Shown here one piece after another: positions 46,544-53,924 of a stretch of DNA of 64,000 nucleotides. The translations under genes were made by a program, and so were the position numbers. Source of the stretch: an uncultured Roseovarius sp. Lineage in GTDB: Bacteria; Pseudomonadota; Alphaproteobacteria; Rhodobacterales; Rhodobacteraceae. Numbering within the stretch: the stretch's first letter is position 1; every line of letters starts with the position of its first letter. Under the pieces are notes generated by a model. The model saw only the letters and a list, made by a program, of their open reading frames with translations. It was not told the origin of the DNA and made no database searches. The stretch is from contig NZ_CANLER010000009.1 in NCBI RefSeq assembly GCF_947489715.1, positions 1 through 64,000 on the forward strand, in the 5' to 3' direction.

Positions 46544-47292
46544 ATCACGAATACGAAAATCTACGGAACAAGCTGCGGCAATTCATGCATTTTTTGGGCG
46601 AACCAGGCGAGTTAGCTTTACCGGTGCAAAATCTAGAAGACTTGCTTCTTGAAAAGCGTCTAGGCGTAAACTGGTTTCCCACTTCGAGAACCTTTCCGCA
46701 AGGCGCATACGTATGCTCAGAGGATGCTGGACACGAGCTGTTAAGGCTAGCCTGGCAAGAGGAGAATGCTGCAGCCTGGCGATTGGCGCGTAAGATATTG
46801 GCGCATAGGATTGCCCTACGTGAAGACGTACCAGAAGGTTTGCTGACATTTGCTGCTCTTTATTTTGCAGATCAAATAAGCGCTCCCAAGCCTCTGCGTA
46901 GAGATAGCACGTGGAGCAAGCGTTTCTTGACTTATTTCCTTTGTGTTATTGCACAAATTGAATTCGCTTCAGAAATCGAAGCCAAAAAGCTGAGTATGAC
47001 GAAGTCTTCGACTTCCAAGCCTGAAAATGAAAAACCGGAAAGTGTTTGTGATGCCGTAGCGGATGTTCTGAGTGATTGGAAAATCACTGCGAGCTACCGT
47101 TCGGTTCAACAAATTTGGAATGCAAGCGCCGAGCGAGACAAACAAATCCGGGCAGACATGAAAGAGTATGTTTCGGCGATGCTTCAAAGCTATGAGAGCG
47201 ACCCCATTGCGTTTCTGTCAAGTTCGGTTGATTGGATGTACCCCGAGGAACTTTCAAAACCCGGCTTTCCATTCATGCCGGAAGAAAAATAA
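46540..47292 (+). CDS. Hypothetical protein of the island
   Basis: A 250-residue, probably cytoplasmic protein, coupled to the integrase by an ATGA overlap at its start. It is mainly helical, rich in Glu, Lys and Trp, and has no recognisable domain. The A+T-rich coding sequence differs from the flanking core genes. It may aid integration or excision, but that is position only. Confidence 0.72.
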   Translation: MNHEYENLRNKLRQFMHFLGEPGELALPVQNLEDLLLEKRLGVNWFPTSRTFPQGAYVCSEDAGHELLRLAWQEENAAAWRLARKILAHRIALREDVPEGLLTFAALYFADQISAPKPLRRDSTWSKRFLTYFLCVIAQIEFASEIEAKKLSMTKSSTSKPENEKPESVCDAVADVLSDWKITASYRSVQQIWNASAERDKQIRADMKEYVSAMLQSYESDPIAFLSSSVDWMYPEELSKPGFPFMPEEK

Positions 47293-47350
47293 TAGTTCCG
47301 TTACGACATACGTTTGGCTCTCATCCAAAATCCCCTCGTGTCCACATGAA

Positions 47351-47371
47351 GCAGGGGAAACGGTCCCCTGC
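47351..47371 (+). promoter_or_regulatory. Hairpin before the excisionase-like gene
   Basis: GCAGGGGA (47351-47358) and TCCCCTGC (47364-47371) form an 8-bp stem with a 5-base loop, 22 bp before the next start. No T-run follows. It could end transcription from the integrase unit or shape the leader of the downstream operon. Confidence 0.5.
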
Positions 47372-47393
47372 ATAGAGCGGAAGCGGAGGGACT

Positions 47394-47579
47394 ATGACCA
47401 AGCGTTTCTACAAAATCACCGAGGCCGTAGACTACAGCGGCCTTAGCCGAAGCACTCTCTACGAGGCTCACAAGAACGGCCACCTAAACTTCACCAAATT
47501 CGGCGGAGCCACCCGTATCGAGAAAACTGACCTTGACGCCTATCTCGATGCAACCGGTGTCAAAGTTGAAGCCGCCTAA
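47394..47579 (+). CDS. Excisionase/HTH (MerR-like) DNA-binding protein
   Basis: A 61-residue protein with a winged helix-turn-helix typical of small excisionase-like proteins: FYKITEAVDYSGLSRSTLYEAHKNGHLNFTKFGGATRIEKTDLDAYLDA. It should bind near the attachment sites to direct excision, or act as the operon's regulator. The start follows GGAGGGAC. It is the first gene of the long plus-strand operon. Confidence 0.85.
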   Translation: MTKRFYKITEAVDYSGLSRSTLYEAHKNGHLNFTKFGGATRIEKTDLDAYLDATGVKVEAA

Positions 47580-47682
47580 ATGAAAACCCCCATCCGACAG
47601 GCGAACAGGGGCATTTTCTTAGGGTGTGTGGTGCACCTAGAATACCGTTTCTGCGTCTGTCCTGCAAGAAGGATTGAGCAGG

Positions 47683-47850
47683 ATGACAATCACCAAAGCA
47701 AAGTCACCTACCAACATGATCCGCACCACGCGGGTTACGGACGTTATACCAGCGATAGATTTACAGGCGCGTCGTATTCGCTGGACCACGGGCGTGTCCG
47801 AGGCGACCGCCCGCAATATTGCACTCCTCGCATTTGGGGAGTGCATGTAA
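47683..47850 (+). CDS. Small protein, 55 residues
   Basis: Starts at ATG 47683 and reads MTITKAKSPTNMIRT... to ...ALLAFGECM. GCAGG lies just upstream. The stop overlaps the next start as TAATG, which links it to the operon. The segment WTTGVSEATARNIALLAFGE suggests a helix-turn-helix-like part. No family is recognised. Confidence 0.65.
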   Translation: MTITKAKSPTNMIRTTRVTDVIPAIDLQARRIRWTTGVSEATARNIALLAFGECM

Positions 47851-48236
47851 TGAATGCCAAACACAAATATATCGCCGACACTCACAAACGCGCCGCCCGC
47901 TGCATGGTCTATGCCTTGACCATCGGCGGGTATGACGCATGGGAGGCTGCCTCAGCAGTTTGGGCGGCACGCCTGACAGAAGAAGAAAGGGCCGCGTTGA
48001 GTTTCGCGGCCTTGAAGTCCCTCCAAACTGATCAGGCCAGAATGGTTGTGGAAGCGGTGTTTGCTGAAGGTGATACGCCGTTGCCTCCGTTGCTGTCCTC
48101 TGCGGACGAGGCTGCCCATTGGGCTTCTTGGGCCGGGTATTCGGATATCAAGGCCTGCACCCTCGCCGGGTTCAACCGCCTCTCAGCAAATGACCAGTCC
48201 GCGTTTCTCAACCACGTTCAGCGGAGGGCTGCGTAA
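47850..48236 (+). CDS. Small hypothetical protein
   Basis: A 128-residue protein from ATG 47850, mainly helical (HKYIADTHKRAARCMVYALTIGG..., WEAASAVWAARLTEEERAALSFAALKSL). An in-frame extension back to 47580 would overlap the preceding small gene and is unlikely. Stop and next start overlap as TAATG. Function is unknown. Confidence 0.72.
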   Translation: MNAKHKYIADTHKRAARCMVYALTIGGYDAWEAASAVWAARLTEEERAALSFAALKSLQTDQARMVVEAVFAEGDTPLPPLLSSADEAAHWASWAGYSDIKACTLAGFNRLSANDQSAFLNHVQRRAA

Positions 48237-49111
48237 TGACAGTTTATGCCGCTAGCCCCATAAAACGCCGTCGCGCTACCAAAGCCGAAATGGACGAACG
48301 TGCTGCGTTCCTGATCGACTATGCAAATCAACACGGTCCCGTCACGAGCCGGGGCCTGTACTACCAAGCCGAGGTTGCCGGTATTCCCGGCATCGACAAG
48401 ACCGAACGCGGGTACTCGAAAGTTCAGCGTCAGGTTCTGCAACTTCGTCGAGCTGGTAAATTGGGTTATGATAAAGTCGCTGATGCAACAAGGTACATGC
48501 GCAAACCCACCACCTTCGATGGCTGGGAGAACGCGTTGCAAGAAACGGCCCGGTTGTATCGAAAGAACTTATGGTCAGATTCTGGTGAAGAAGTTGAAAT
48601 CTGGATTGAAAAATCCGCCTTGGCTGGCGTGATCTTCCCAGTTACCGCTGAATACGACGTACCCTTGATGCCCAGCGGTGGTTTTACATCGGAGACCTTC
48701 GCCCATGAAGCAGTTGCGCGACTGGCAGGCACCGGGCGAAAACTTATAGTCTATAGCCTGTATGACTTTGACCGATCTGGATCGGATGCGACCAGATCAC
48801 TTCAGGAAAAGGTTGAACGCTTCGGTGCCGATTATGGTGTGCCCGTTTCGTTCAATGCTCTGGGTTTAACCTACGAGCAGGTTCTGGATCTAGGCTTGCC
48901 AACCAGGGCACCTAAGCGCGGCACTATGGCTGACAAACGCTGGCCCTATGACTGTGCCGCTGAACTGGACGCAATCCCACCCGACACTCTCAGGGCCATG
49001 GTGCGTGGTGCAATTGAGCGTCATCTGCCCGCTGGCGAACTGGCATACCTCAAGGAGATTGAGAATGCCGAACGCGCCACCCTGTTGGATTTCATTGGGA
49101 GGGCAGCGTAA
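48236..49111 (+). CDS. Spo11/Topo VI-A-like protein (winged helix plus Toprim)
   Basis: A 291-residue protein. The N-terminal region (about 20-100) looks like a winged helix with VTSRGLYYQAE, which resembles the Arg-x-x-Tyr-Tyr catalytic-tyrosine site of Spo11 and topoisomerase VI A subunits. A Toprim domain follows: Glu125 in IWIEKSALAGV, and Asp177 and Asp179 in LYDFDRSG. The size (291) is shorter than Topo VI A. No B (ATPase) subunit is present, so it resembles the stand-alone 'Mini-A' type on mobile elements. DNA nicking or breaking activity is inferred. It is coupled at both ends by TAATG. Confidence 0.75.
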   Translation: MTVYAASPIKRRRATKAEMDERAAFLIDYANQHGPVTSRGLYYQAEVAGIPGIDKTERGYSKVQRQVLQLRRAGKLGYDKVADATRYMRKPTTFDGWENALQETARLYRKNLWSDSGEEVEIWIEKSALAGVIFPVTAEYDVPLMPSGGFTSETFAHEAVARLAGTGRKLIVYSLYDFDRSGSDATRSLQEKVERFGADYGVPVSFNALGLTYEQVLDLGLPTRAPKRGTMADKRWPYDCAAELDAIPPDTLRAMVRGAIERHLPAGELAYLKEIENAERATLLDFIGRAA

Positions 49112-50643
49112 TGACGTCCTTTTCCAAAATTGATGCTGCCTGCCGGGAGAATGGTATGACCTTTGGCCTGAATGGGCACAATACCCAGCCGGAAGGGCCA
49201 CAACCGCTCCTTCGGGAGACGCCATCGGGCCAACCCTACCCAGCAGAAGCACTGGGGCCAATCAAGTCCACCGTGGAGGCAGTGCGGGCAAGCACCGGCG
49301 CGCCGCTGGCAATCCCGGCCCAAAGCGCGCTGTCAGTTGCTTCACTGGCTGTGCAAGGCTTTGCGAATGTGGAGACCCTGGCAGGTTTTGCCCCTACTTC
49401 ACTGTATGCCCTGACCATTGCCAGAAGCGGCGAGCGCAAGTCGAGTTGCGACCGCCAGTTTATGCAAGCGCTTCGCGAGCATGAACGTGAACGCGAGGCC
49501 GACCGCCGGGAAGCCATGACCACATGGCAGAACGACGTTGCACTGTGGCGGCAGTCCCGTGATGCGATAACCGGCAGCATGAAAAAGAAGGGTGGCGACC
49601 GGAACGCGGCCAGGGCTGATCTGGCTGCGCTTGGTGGGGAACCGTCTGCACCACCGTCCCAATCCCGTACCGCCACCGAGCCAACTTTTGAGGGTCTGAC
49701 CAAGCTTTTTATCGAGGGACAGCCTTCCCAAGGTCTCTTTTCCGATGAGGGCGGACAGTTCCTCGGTGGTCACGGCATGAACTCCGACAACAAGCAAAAG
49801 ACGCTGGCCGGGTTAAACAGCCTGTGGGATGGCTCTCCCATTCGACGAACGCGCGCCGGAGATGGGGCGACAACGCTTTACGGCAAGCGGCTGGCCCTGC
49901 ACCTGATGGTGCAGCCAGAGGTGGCGCAGGGCGTCATGTCAGATGCGTTGGCGGGGGGTATCGGTTTTTTACCTCGCTGCCTGATTTGTGAACCGGCCAG
50001 CACAATCGGTACGCGGCTGTCATCCGTGCTGCGTTTTGATACGGCTCCGGTTGATGCCTTCGCGGCTCGACTTTCAGCAATCCTGACGCGCGCCATGCCA
50101 ATGCGCGATCCAGAAACCCGCGAATTGGACCCGCGCGGCCTGCATCTGTCATCCGCCGCGCGCAGCTTGCTTATCGAGTTCTCTGACCATGTTGAGCGGG
50201 AGCAGGCACACGGCGGCGAATTCAGCATCATCACAGGCTATGCGTCAAAAGCGCAGGAGCAGGCCGCGCGAATTGCCGGGGTGCTGACCCTCTGGGCTGA
50301 CCTTGACGCTGCAGAGGTGCAACCCGACACGATGGCCAATGCGATCACTCTGGCCGAATACTACTTGAGCGAAGCAGCGCGACTGGCGGATGGAGCCATG
50401 ATACCGCCAGACATTGCCCAGGCTGAAAAGCTGCGCTGCTGGTTGTTGGATGGCTGGAACGAAGACGAAGTATTGCCGGGGGACATTCTGCAATACGGAC
50501 CGAACAGTCTGCGTAACCGCAAGGCCGCAGGTCACGCCATATCGACATTGGTTCAGGCAGGTTGGCTGGTGCCGTTGAATGCCGGAGCGGTGGTGCGGGG
50601 CAAGACCCGCCGAGAAGCCTACAGCGTGCAGAAAGGGGGCTAA
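49111..50643 (+). CDS. DUF3987-family replication-type protein
   Basis: A 510-residue protein of the DUF3987 family, often found as the replicative helicase/primase-like gene of phages and islands. Landmarks are the N-terminal ALAIPAQSALSVASLAVQGFANVE, a weak nucleotide-binding-like ARSGERKSS (near 108-116), and SQGLFSDEGGQFLGGHGMN and ...GKRLALHLMVQPEVAQGV in the C-terminal half. A charged insert (near 120-165) is variable. The coupled start (TAATG) follows the Spo11-like gene, suggesting they act together. Confidence 0.85.
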   Translation: MTSFSKIDAACRENGMTFGLNGHNTQPEGPQPLLRETPSGQPYPAEALGPIKSTVEAVRASTGAPLAIPAQSALSVASLAVQGFANVETLAGFAPTSLYALTIARSGERKSSCDRQFMQALREHEREREADRREAMTTWQNDVALWRQSRDAITGSMKKKGGDRNAARADLAALGGEPSAPPSQSRTATEPTFEGLTKLFIEGQPSQGLFSDEGGQFLGGHGMNSDNKQKTLAGLNSLWDGSPIRRTRAGDGATTLYGKRLALHLMVQPEVAQGVMSDALAGGIGFLPRCLICEPASTIGTRLSSVLRFDTAPVDAFAARLSAILTRAMPMRDPETRELDPRGLHLSSAARSLLIEFSDHVEREQAHGGEFSIITGYASKAQEQAARIAGVLTLWADLDAAEVQPDTMANAITLAEYYLSEAARLADGAMIPPDIAQAEKLRCWLLDGWNEDEVLPGDILQYGPNSLRNRKAAGHAISTLVQAGWLVPLNAGAVVRGKTRREAYSVQKGG

Positions 50644-50644
50644 A

Positions 50645-51022
50645 ATGGGTTTTGATGTAAAGGCCGCACTTGCCCGTGCGCTGGAAGCTGAAAATCAGAA
50701 TAGCAGGGATGGCGATGCTGCTAATCCCGCTAATCCTGCTAAACGACCCCACCAAGGCGGGCAAAGTTTAGCGAGTTTAGCAAGTTTAGCGGGGAGCCAG
50801 ACCCTCTATTCCGAAATACCTAATACGTCGAACCCGAAGAAAGCGCATAGCTGTGAAGGGGGTATCTCCCCTCACGGCACTTCCCCCGGAGGTCGACCCG
50901 TCACTCACACCGGCAAGGTCGTTTCTCTCGATGCGTGGCGTCAGCTCTCGGTGTGGGAAAAGCATGGCCCAAGCGGCCAATGCTGGGATGGGCGCACGCA
51001 AGATTGGGAGGAGTTGAAATGA
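50645..51022 (+). CDS. Small protein containing iteron-like DNA repeats
   Basis: A 125-residue protein of mostly low complexity. The N-terminus MGFDVKAALARALEAENQ is followed by NPANPAKRP, SLASLASLAG and a C-terminal segment GKVVSLDAWRQLSVWEKHG that looks structured and may be the functional part. Its low-complexity residues are encoded by inverted 9-bp repeats (50720-50792), which may matter more as DNA than as protein. It starts one base after the DUF3987 stop. Confidence 0.6.
   Translation: MGFDVKAALARALEAENQNSRDGDAANPANPAKRPHQGGQSLASLASLAGSQTLYSEIPNTSNPKKAHSCEGGISPHGTSPGGRPVTHTGKVVSLDAWRQLSVWEKHGPSGQCWDGRTQDWEELK
50720..50792. repeat. Inverted iteron-like 9-bp repeats, candidate origin
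   Basis: Three GCTAAtccc-like units run at 50720, 50729 and 50738 (the last GCTAAAC). After a 21-bp spacer, three GTTTAGC-type units follow at 50766, 50775 and 50784. The two sets face each other, and GCTAAAC (50738-50744) pairs perfectly with GTTTAGC (50766-50772). They lie right after a replication-type gene. Iterons near a replication gene are typical of plasmid and satellite origins. Function as an origin is inferred. Confidence 0.6.
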
Positions 51023-51273
51023 CCCAAGCCGACCACATTCGCGATATGGCCGTCGAAGCCGCTATCTATGTCGTTTCGACGGCTGGCACTGCCTCAGACG
51101 CCCGAACCCGCCTGCGTCACGCAATAGATTCACTTCTTCCAATGCTGCGCCTGACAGCAGCACAAGAATACGCTGCGGAAATCAGGTCATTCGTCAATCC
51201 GGCGCGGATCGATATCGATGTCTCGGTCGTGACCCGGAGTGGTGAAGTATTCAGCACAAGGGAAGCAACATGA
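51019..51273 (+). CDS. Small hypothetical protein
   Basis: An 84-residue protein (MTQADHIRDMAVEAAIYVVSTAG...) coupled at both ends by ATGA overlaps, with GGAGGAG before the start. It is helical, with a C-terminal mixed segment. No family is recognised. Confidence 0.7.
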   Translation: MTQADHIRDMAVEAAIYVVSTAGTASDARTRLRHAIDSLLPMLRLTAAQEYAAEIRSFVNPARIDIDVSVVTRSGEVFSTREAT

Positions 51274-51689
51274 CCCGTAATAACGGACGAAATACGGATG
51301 GGACATTCTCTGAGGGCAATCCCGGCAGGCCAAAAGGTGCGCGTCACAGGACAACCAGGGCAGTCGAGGAACTGCTGCAAGGCGAGGCCGAGGGTCTGAC
51401 CCGAAAGGCAGTGGATCTGGCACTTGAGGGTGACACGACGGCGCTGCGCCTTTGCCTGGAGCGGATAGCGCCGCCGAGAAAAGACACCCCCGTCAGCTTT
51501 GACCTGCCTTCTATGCAATCAGCCAGCGAGGCCGCAGACGCCGCTCAGGCGGTTCTGCAGGCCGTGTCTGATGGTGAGCTTACACCACTGGAGGCCACAA
51601 GTGTCATGGGGCTGGTGGAGAGCTATCGTCGGACGTTGGAAACGTCGGAATTAGAGAAACGTATTGAGGCATTGGAGGACCGGAAATGA
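51270..51689 (+). CDS. DUF5681-like protein
   Basis: A 139-residue protein. The N-terminus NGRNTDGTFSEGNPGRPKGARHRTTRAVEELLQGEAEGLTRKAVDLALEGD fits DUF5681, found in phages and islands; some members sit beside terminase genes. There is no large terminase here. The rest is helical, rich in Glu, Ala and Leu. It overlaps the previous gene and the next by four bases each. Confidence 0.78.
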   Translation: MTRNNGRNTDGTFSEGNPGRPKGARHRTTRAVEELLQGEAEGLTRKAVDLALEGDTTALRLCLERIAPPRKDTPVSFDLPSMQSASEAADAAQAVLQAVSDGELTPLEATSVMGLVESYRRTLETSELEKRIEALEDRK

Positions 51690-51913
51690 GCAGGTTGATT
51701 ACCAGGCTACAGAAACTTGAGGCACAGGTGCCGGTCGCCGGTGAGCAGATTACGGTGATCCACCATCTCGTGGAAAAGACCGACGAAGGCCCAAGGGTTT
51801 ATGGAGCGCTGTCGCCAGCGGGCACTTTCGCGCGCGACGACCGCGAGAGCGAGGAAGAATTTAAGCTTCGCGTAGCCGAAGAAACCACGGCGTTTGTGGA
51901 GTTAGGCGAATGA
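51686..51913 (+). CDS. RLxKLE-type small protein 1
   Basis: A 75-residue protein starting MSRLITRLQKLEAQVP. The N-terminal helix (RLxKLE) recurs in three following genes. A C-terminal part ending ESEEEFKLRVAEE is similar in the third and fourth copies. It is coupled by ATGA to the next gene. Function is unknown. Confidence 0.7.
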   Translation: MSRLITRLQKLEAQVPVAGEQITVIHHLVEKTDEGPRVYGALSPAGTFARDDRESEEEFKLRVAEETTAFVELGE

Positions 51914-52206
51914 AGGCGCTGAACAGCCGATTGCTAAAGCTGGAACTGAGAGCTGCAGAAATTGCAGCGAGAAACCCAGACGGCAACAAGTTGTGGGAGA
52001 GGTTGGAGGAAGTTGCATCTCGCCTGGATTGGAATGCCATGACCCCAGATTGGGTCGCAGGGCAATCAGTAATCACGATCATTGTCGCAGGATTTCACTG
52101 CCCTCAACCTCTCCCGGACGCCGTGAAAAGCAGAGTGCAGGAACTAGCTCTGTCGGATGACACTGTTGGCAAACTTGCCAAGTTGATTTTGGAGTTCTCA
52201 GAATGA
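51910..52206 (+). CDS. RLxKLE-type small protein 2
   Basis: A 98-residue protein starting MKALNSRLLKLELRAAEI. The shared N-terminal helix is followed by a different body (NPDGNKLWERLEEVASRLDW..., a more hydrophobic middle segment TIIVAGFHC). It is the most divergent of the four copies. It overlaps both neighbours by four bases. Confidence 0.68.
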   Translation: MKALNSRLLKLELRAAEIAARNPDGNKLWERLEEVASRLDWNAMTPDWVAGQSVITIIVAGFHCPQPLPDAVKSRVQELALSDDTVGKLAKLILEFSE

Positions 52207-52580
52207 AGCCTCTTCAGCGCAGATTGGAAAAGCTGGAAAACGCCATGCCTTCGGCTAATGTGCCATCTATCATTTTCATCAGTTTTGTTGGTGCTGAAAA
52301 TGGCAAACCCAGCGGTGACGATTGGCTTGGTTCGGCGGTAATTATCAATTCCGGCTTTGGGGATATTATTCGCGGTGAGGAAGAAACCGAAAACGCATTT
52401 CGCCGCCGTGTCTACGCGATGAAGGTTCTCAATGGGCAACTGGACGAAATGACAAACGAAGAACTAGAAAACGCCCTGGCTGCGGGCAGTGAAAGGCTGG
52501 CTAAGGAATTGCTCGCGACAGGATCAATTAGCGATGAGAGTTTGGAAAAAGCAGCAGGTCTGGAATGGAGCGAACAATGA
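52203..52580 (+). CDS. RLxKLE-type small protein 3
   Basis: A 125-residue protein starting MKPLQRRLEKLENAMP. It has a strand-rich middle (SIIFISFVGAENG) and then EEETENAFRRRVYAM, like the E-x-F-x-x-R segment of copy 1. An added helical tail follows. It is coupled by ATGA to the next gene. Confidence 0.7.
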   Translation: MKPLQRRLEKLENAMPSANVPSIIFISFVGAENGKPSGDDWLGSAVIINSGFGDIIRGEEETENAFRRRVYAMKVLNGQLDEMTNEELENALAAGSERLAKELLATGSISDESLEKAAGLEWSEQ

Positions 52581-52864
52581 ACATCAAATCAAGATTGGAA
52601 CGCCTGGAGAAGTTCAACAGCAAAGGGCTCGAAGTGATAATTCCCACCGTCAAGTTCATAGGAGGTGAGACCGAGGCGGATTGCACCCATGCGATTGCAT
52701 ATTGGGGTGATGGACATTCATTCCAAGTTGAGCGTGGGCCGAAAGAGAACTCCTCAGAGTTCAGCCAGCGCTTTGTCGAGGAATACATGGCGGAGATTCA
52801 GGAGCAGCTATCTGACAAGAATACAAGGGTGGCTGTTTTAGAACACGATGCCGATTTGCTTTAA
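52577..52864 (+). CDS. RLxKLE-type small protein 4
   Basis: A 95-residue protein starting MNIKSRLERLEKFNSKG. The strand-rich body (EVIIPTVKFIGGETEAD, and YWGDGHSFQVERG) and SSEFSQRFVEEYM echo copies 1 and 3. It is the last gene of the coupled operon. A GNAT gene on the other strand converges on its end. Confidence 0.7.
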   Translation: MNIKSRLERLEKFNSKGLEVIIPTVKFIGGETEADCTHAIAYWGDGHSFQVERGPKENSSEFSQRFVEEYMAEIQEQLSDKNTRVAVLEHDADLL

Positions 52865-52916
52865 CGGTTGGTCAAATTGGTTTGGTTTGCGGACAAAGTG
52901 GACGTTAAATCAGCCG

Positions 52917-53489
52917 TTATCGGGCAACTCGAAACATTGGAAAAAGAGGTGGCGCTTGATCGGCTTTGATTAAGCCCATCTCTTCGAAACCATGTCGTTT
53001 ATATAGCGATAAATTTGCTGGATTCGTTGATTCCAAGTAGGCGGGCCTTCCGTCCTCGTCACAATGCTTAAGACAGGCTTCTAGCAAGGCCGAACCCGAT
53101 CCTTTGCCTTGGTGAGCAGGGTCAACTGCAATAAACGCCAGATGCCAGCAATCTTCATTGGGATGATATTTTTCCATCTGCCCGAACGTTTCGAACAACG
53201 CATCATGCTTGTCCTTAGAAACCGTTTGTTCGAAACAAGTAACAAGCTGCTCTTCGTCAGGGTGTATAGTTGGGGGAAGCCAGAGCGCCCCCGCCGTGAA
53301 TTCATCGTTACGGAAGGCGCTGCCGTGATCAAACGCACGTCCACCAAAGAAATCCATCACGAGCGGGAAGTGGCGTAGAAATTCTTTCGGCTCTGGATAC
53401 AACCAACGCATGAATGGATCAGAGGAAAAGCCGAGGGTCAGGTTGCTCAGGACTTGGGGGGCTTCATCTCGGTCTGATGCCTTGTACAT
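52917..53489 (-). CDS. GNAT-family N-acetyltransferase
   Basis: A cytoplasmic acetyltransferase of 190 residues from ATG 53489, which has GGAG upstream; a GTG at 53546 would add 19 residues. The acetyl-CoA loop is WHLAFIAVDPAHQGKGSGSALLEACLKH, followed by PAYLESTNPANLSLYKRHGFEEMG. The substrate is unknown; it could be an antibiotic, a toxin or a small metabolite. It is alone on the minus strand and is likely island cargo. Confidence 0.87.
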   Translation of the reverse strand: MYKASDRDEAPQVLSNLTLGFSSDPFMRWLYPEPKEFLRHFPLVMDFFGGRAFDHGSAFRNDEFTAGALWLPPTIHPDEEQLVTCFEQTVSKDKHDALFETFGQMEKYHPNEDCWHLAFIAVDPAHQGKGSGSALLEACLKHCDEDGRPAYLESTNPANLSLYKRHGFEEMGLIKADQAPPLFPMFRVAR

Positions 53490-53612
53490 TTTTCGCGCTC
53501 CAATTGGCTGCTTAGTATCAACCTTATACTCGGAACAGCTCAGCACCGAGGTTTTTTAGTCAAATGCACACTGTAACACTTCATGTGAGTGCAAATACAT
53601 CGGTCGGCTAAC

Positions 53613-53861
53613 ATGCACTCAGGTGGTGCTGGTGAAAGCCTGCAAATTGCCAACATGGCATCAGGACGGGCAAAGCAGTTTCTGCAACGTCTGACCAATG
53701 ACCGAGCACGGCAAATCCTCGTGGATGCCATCGAAGACCCGGAACTGATGAAGGTGCTTCTCGGTAGGCCGAGCGGGCTCAACTCGCCTCGCGTGGAACG
53801 GATAATGTCGCGGTATCTGACGGGGACGGTGGGGGCTTCTCTACAAAGAGAGCGTGACTGA
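53613..53861 (+). CDS. Small hypothetical protein
   Basis: An 82-residue protein from ATG 53613 (MHSGGAGESLQIANMASGRAKQFLQRLTNDRARQILVDAIEDPELMKVLLGRPSG is one long helical stretch, followed by a basic tail). A longer reading starts at GTG 53589. There is no family match, but its composition fits coding DNA. Confidence 0.55.
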   Translation: MHSGGAGESLQIANMASGRAKQFLQRLTNDRARQILVDAIEDPELMKVLLGRPSGLNSPRVERIMSRYLTGTVGASLQRERD

Positions 53862-53924
53862 TTGAAACCTAGATGGCTCTTGAAAGGGATTTAGTCTGTT
53901 TTGGATTACGCGGGCAAACTGTGG

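Noticed and set aside
47580..47849. An N-terminal extension of the 47850 gene
   Set aside because: It overlaps the 55-residue gene at 47683, has no ribosome site, and the coupled TAATG start explains 47850 better.
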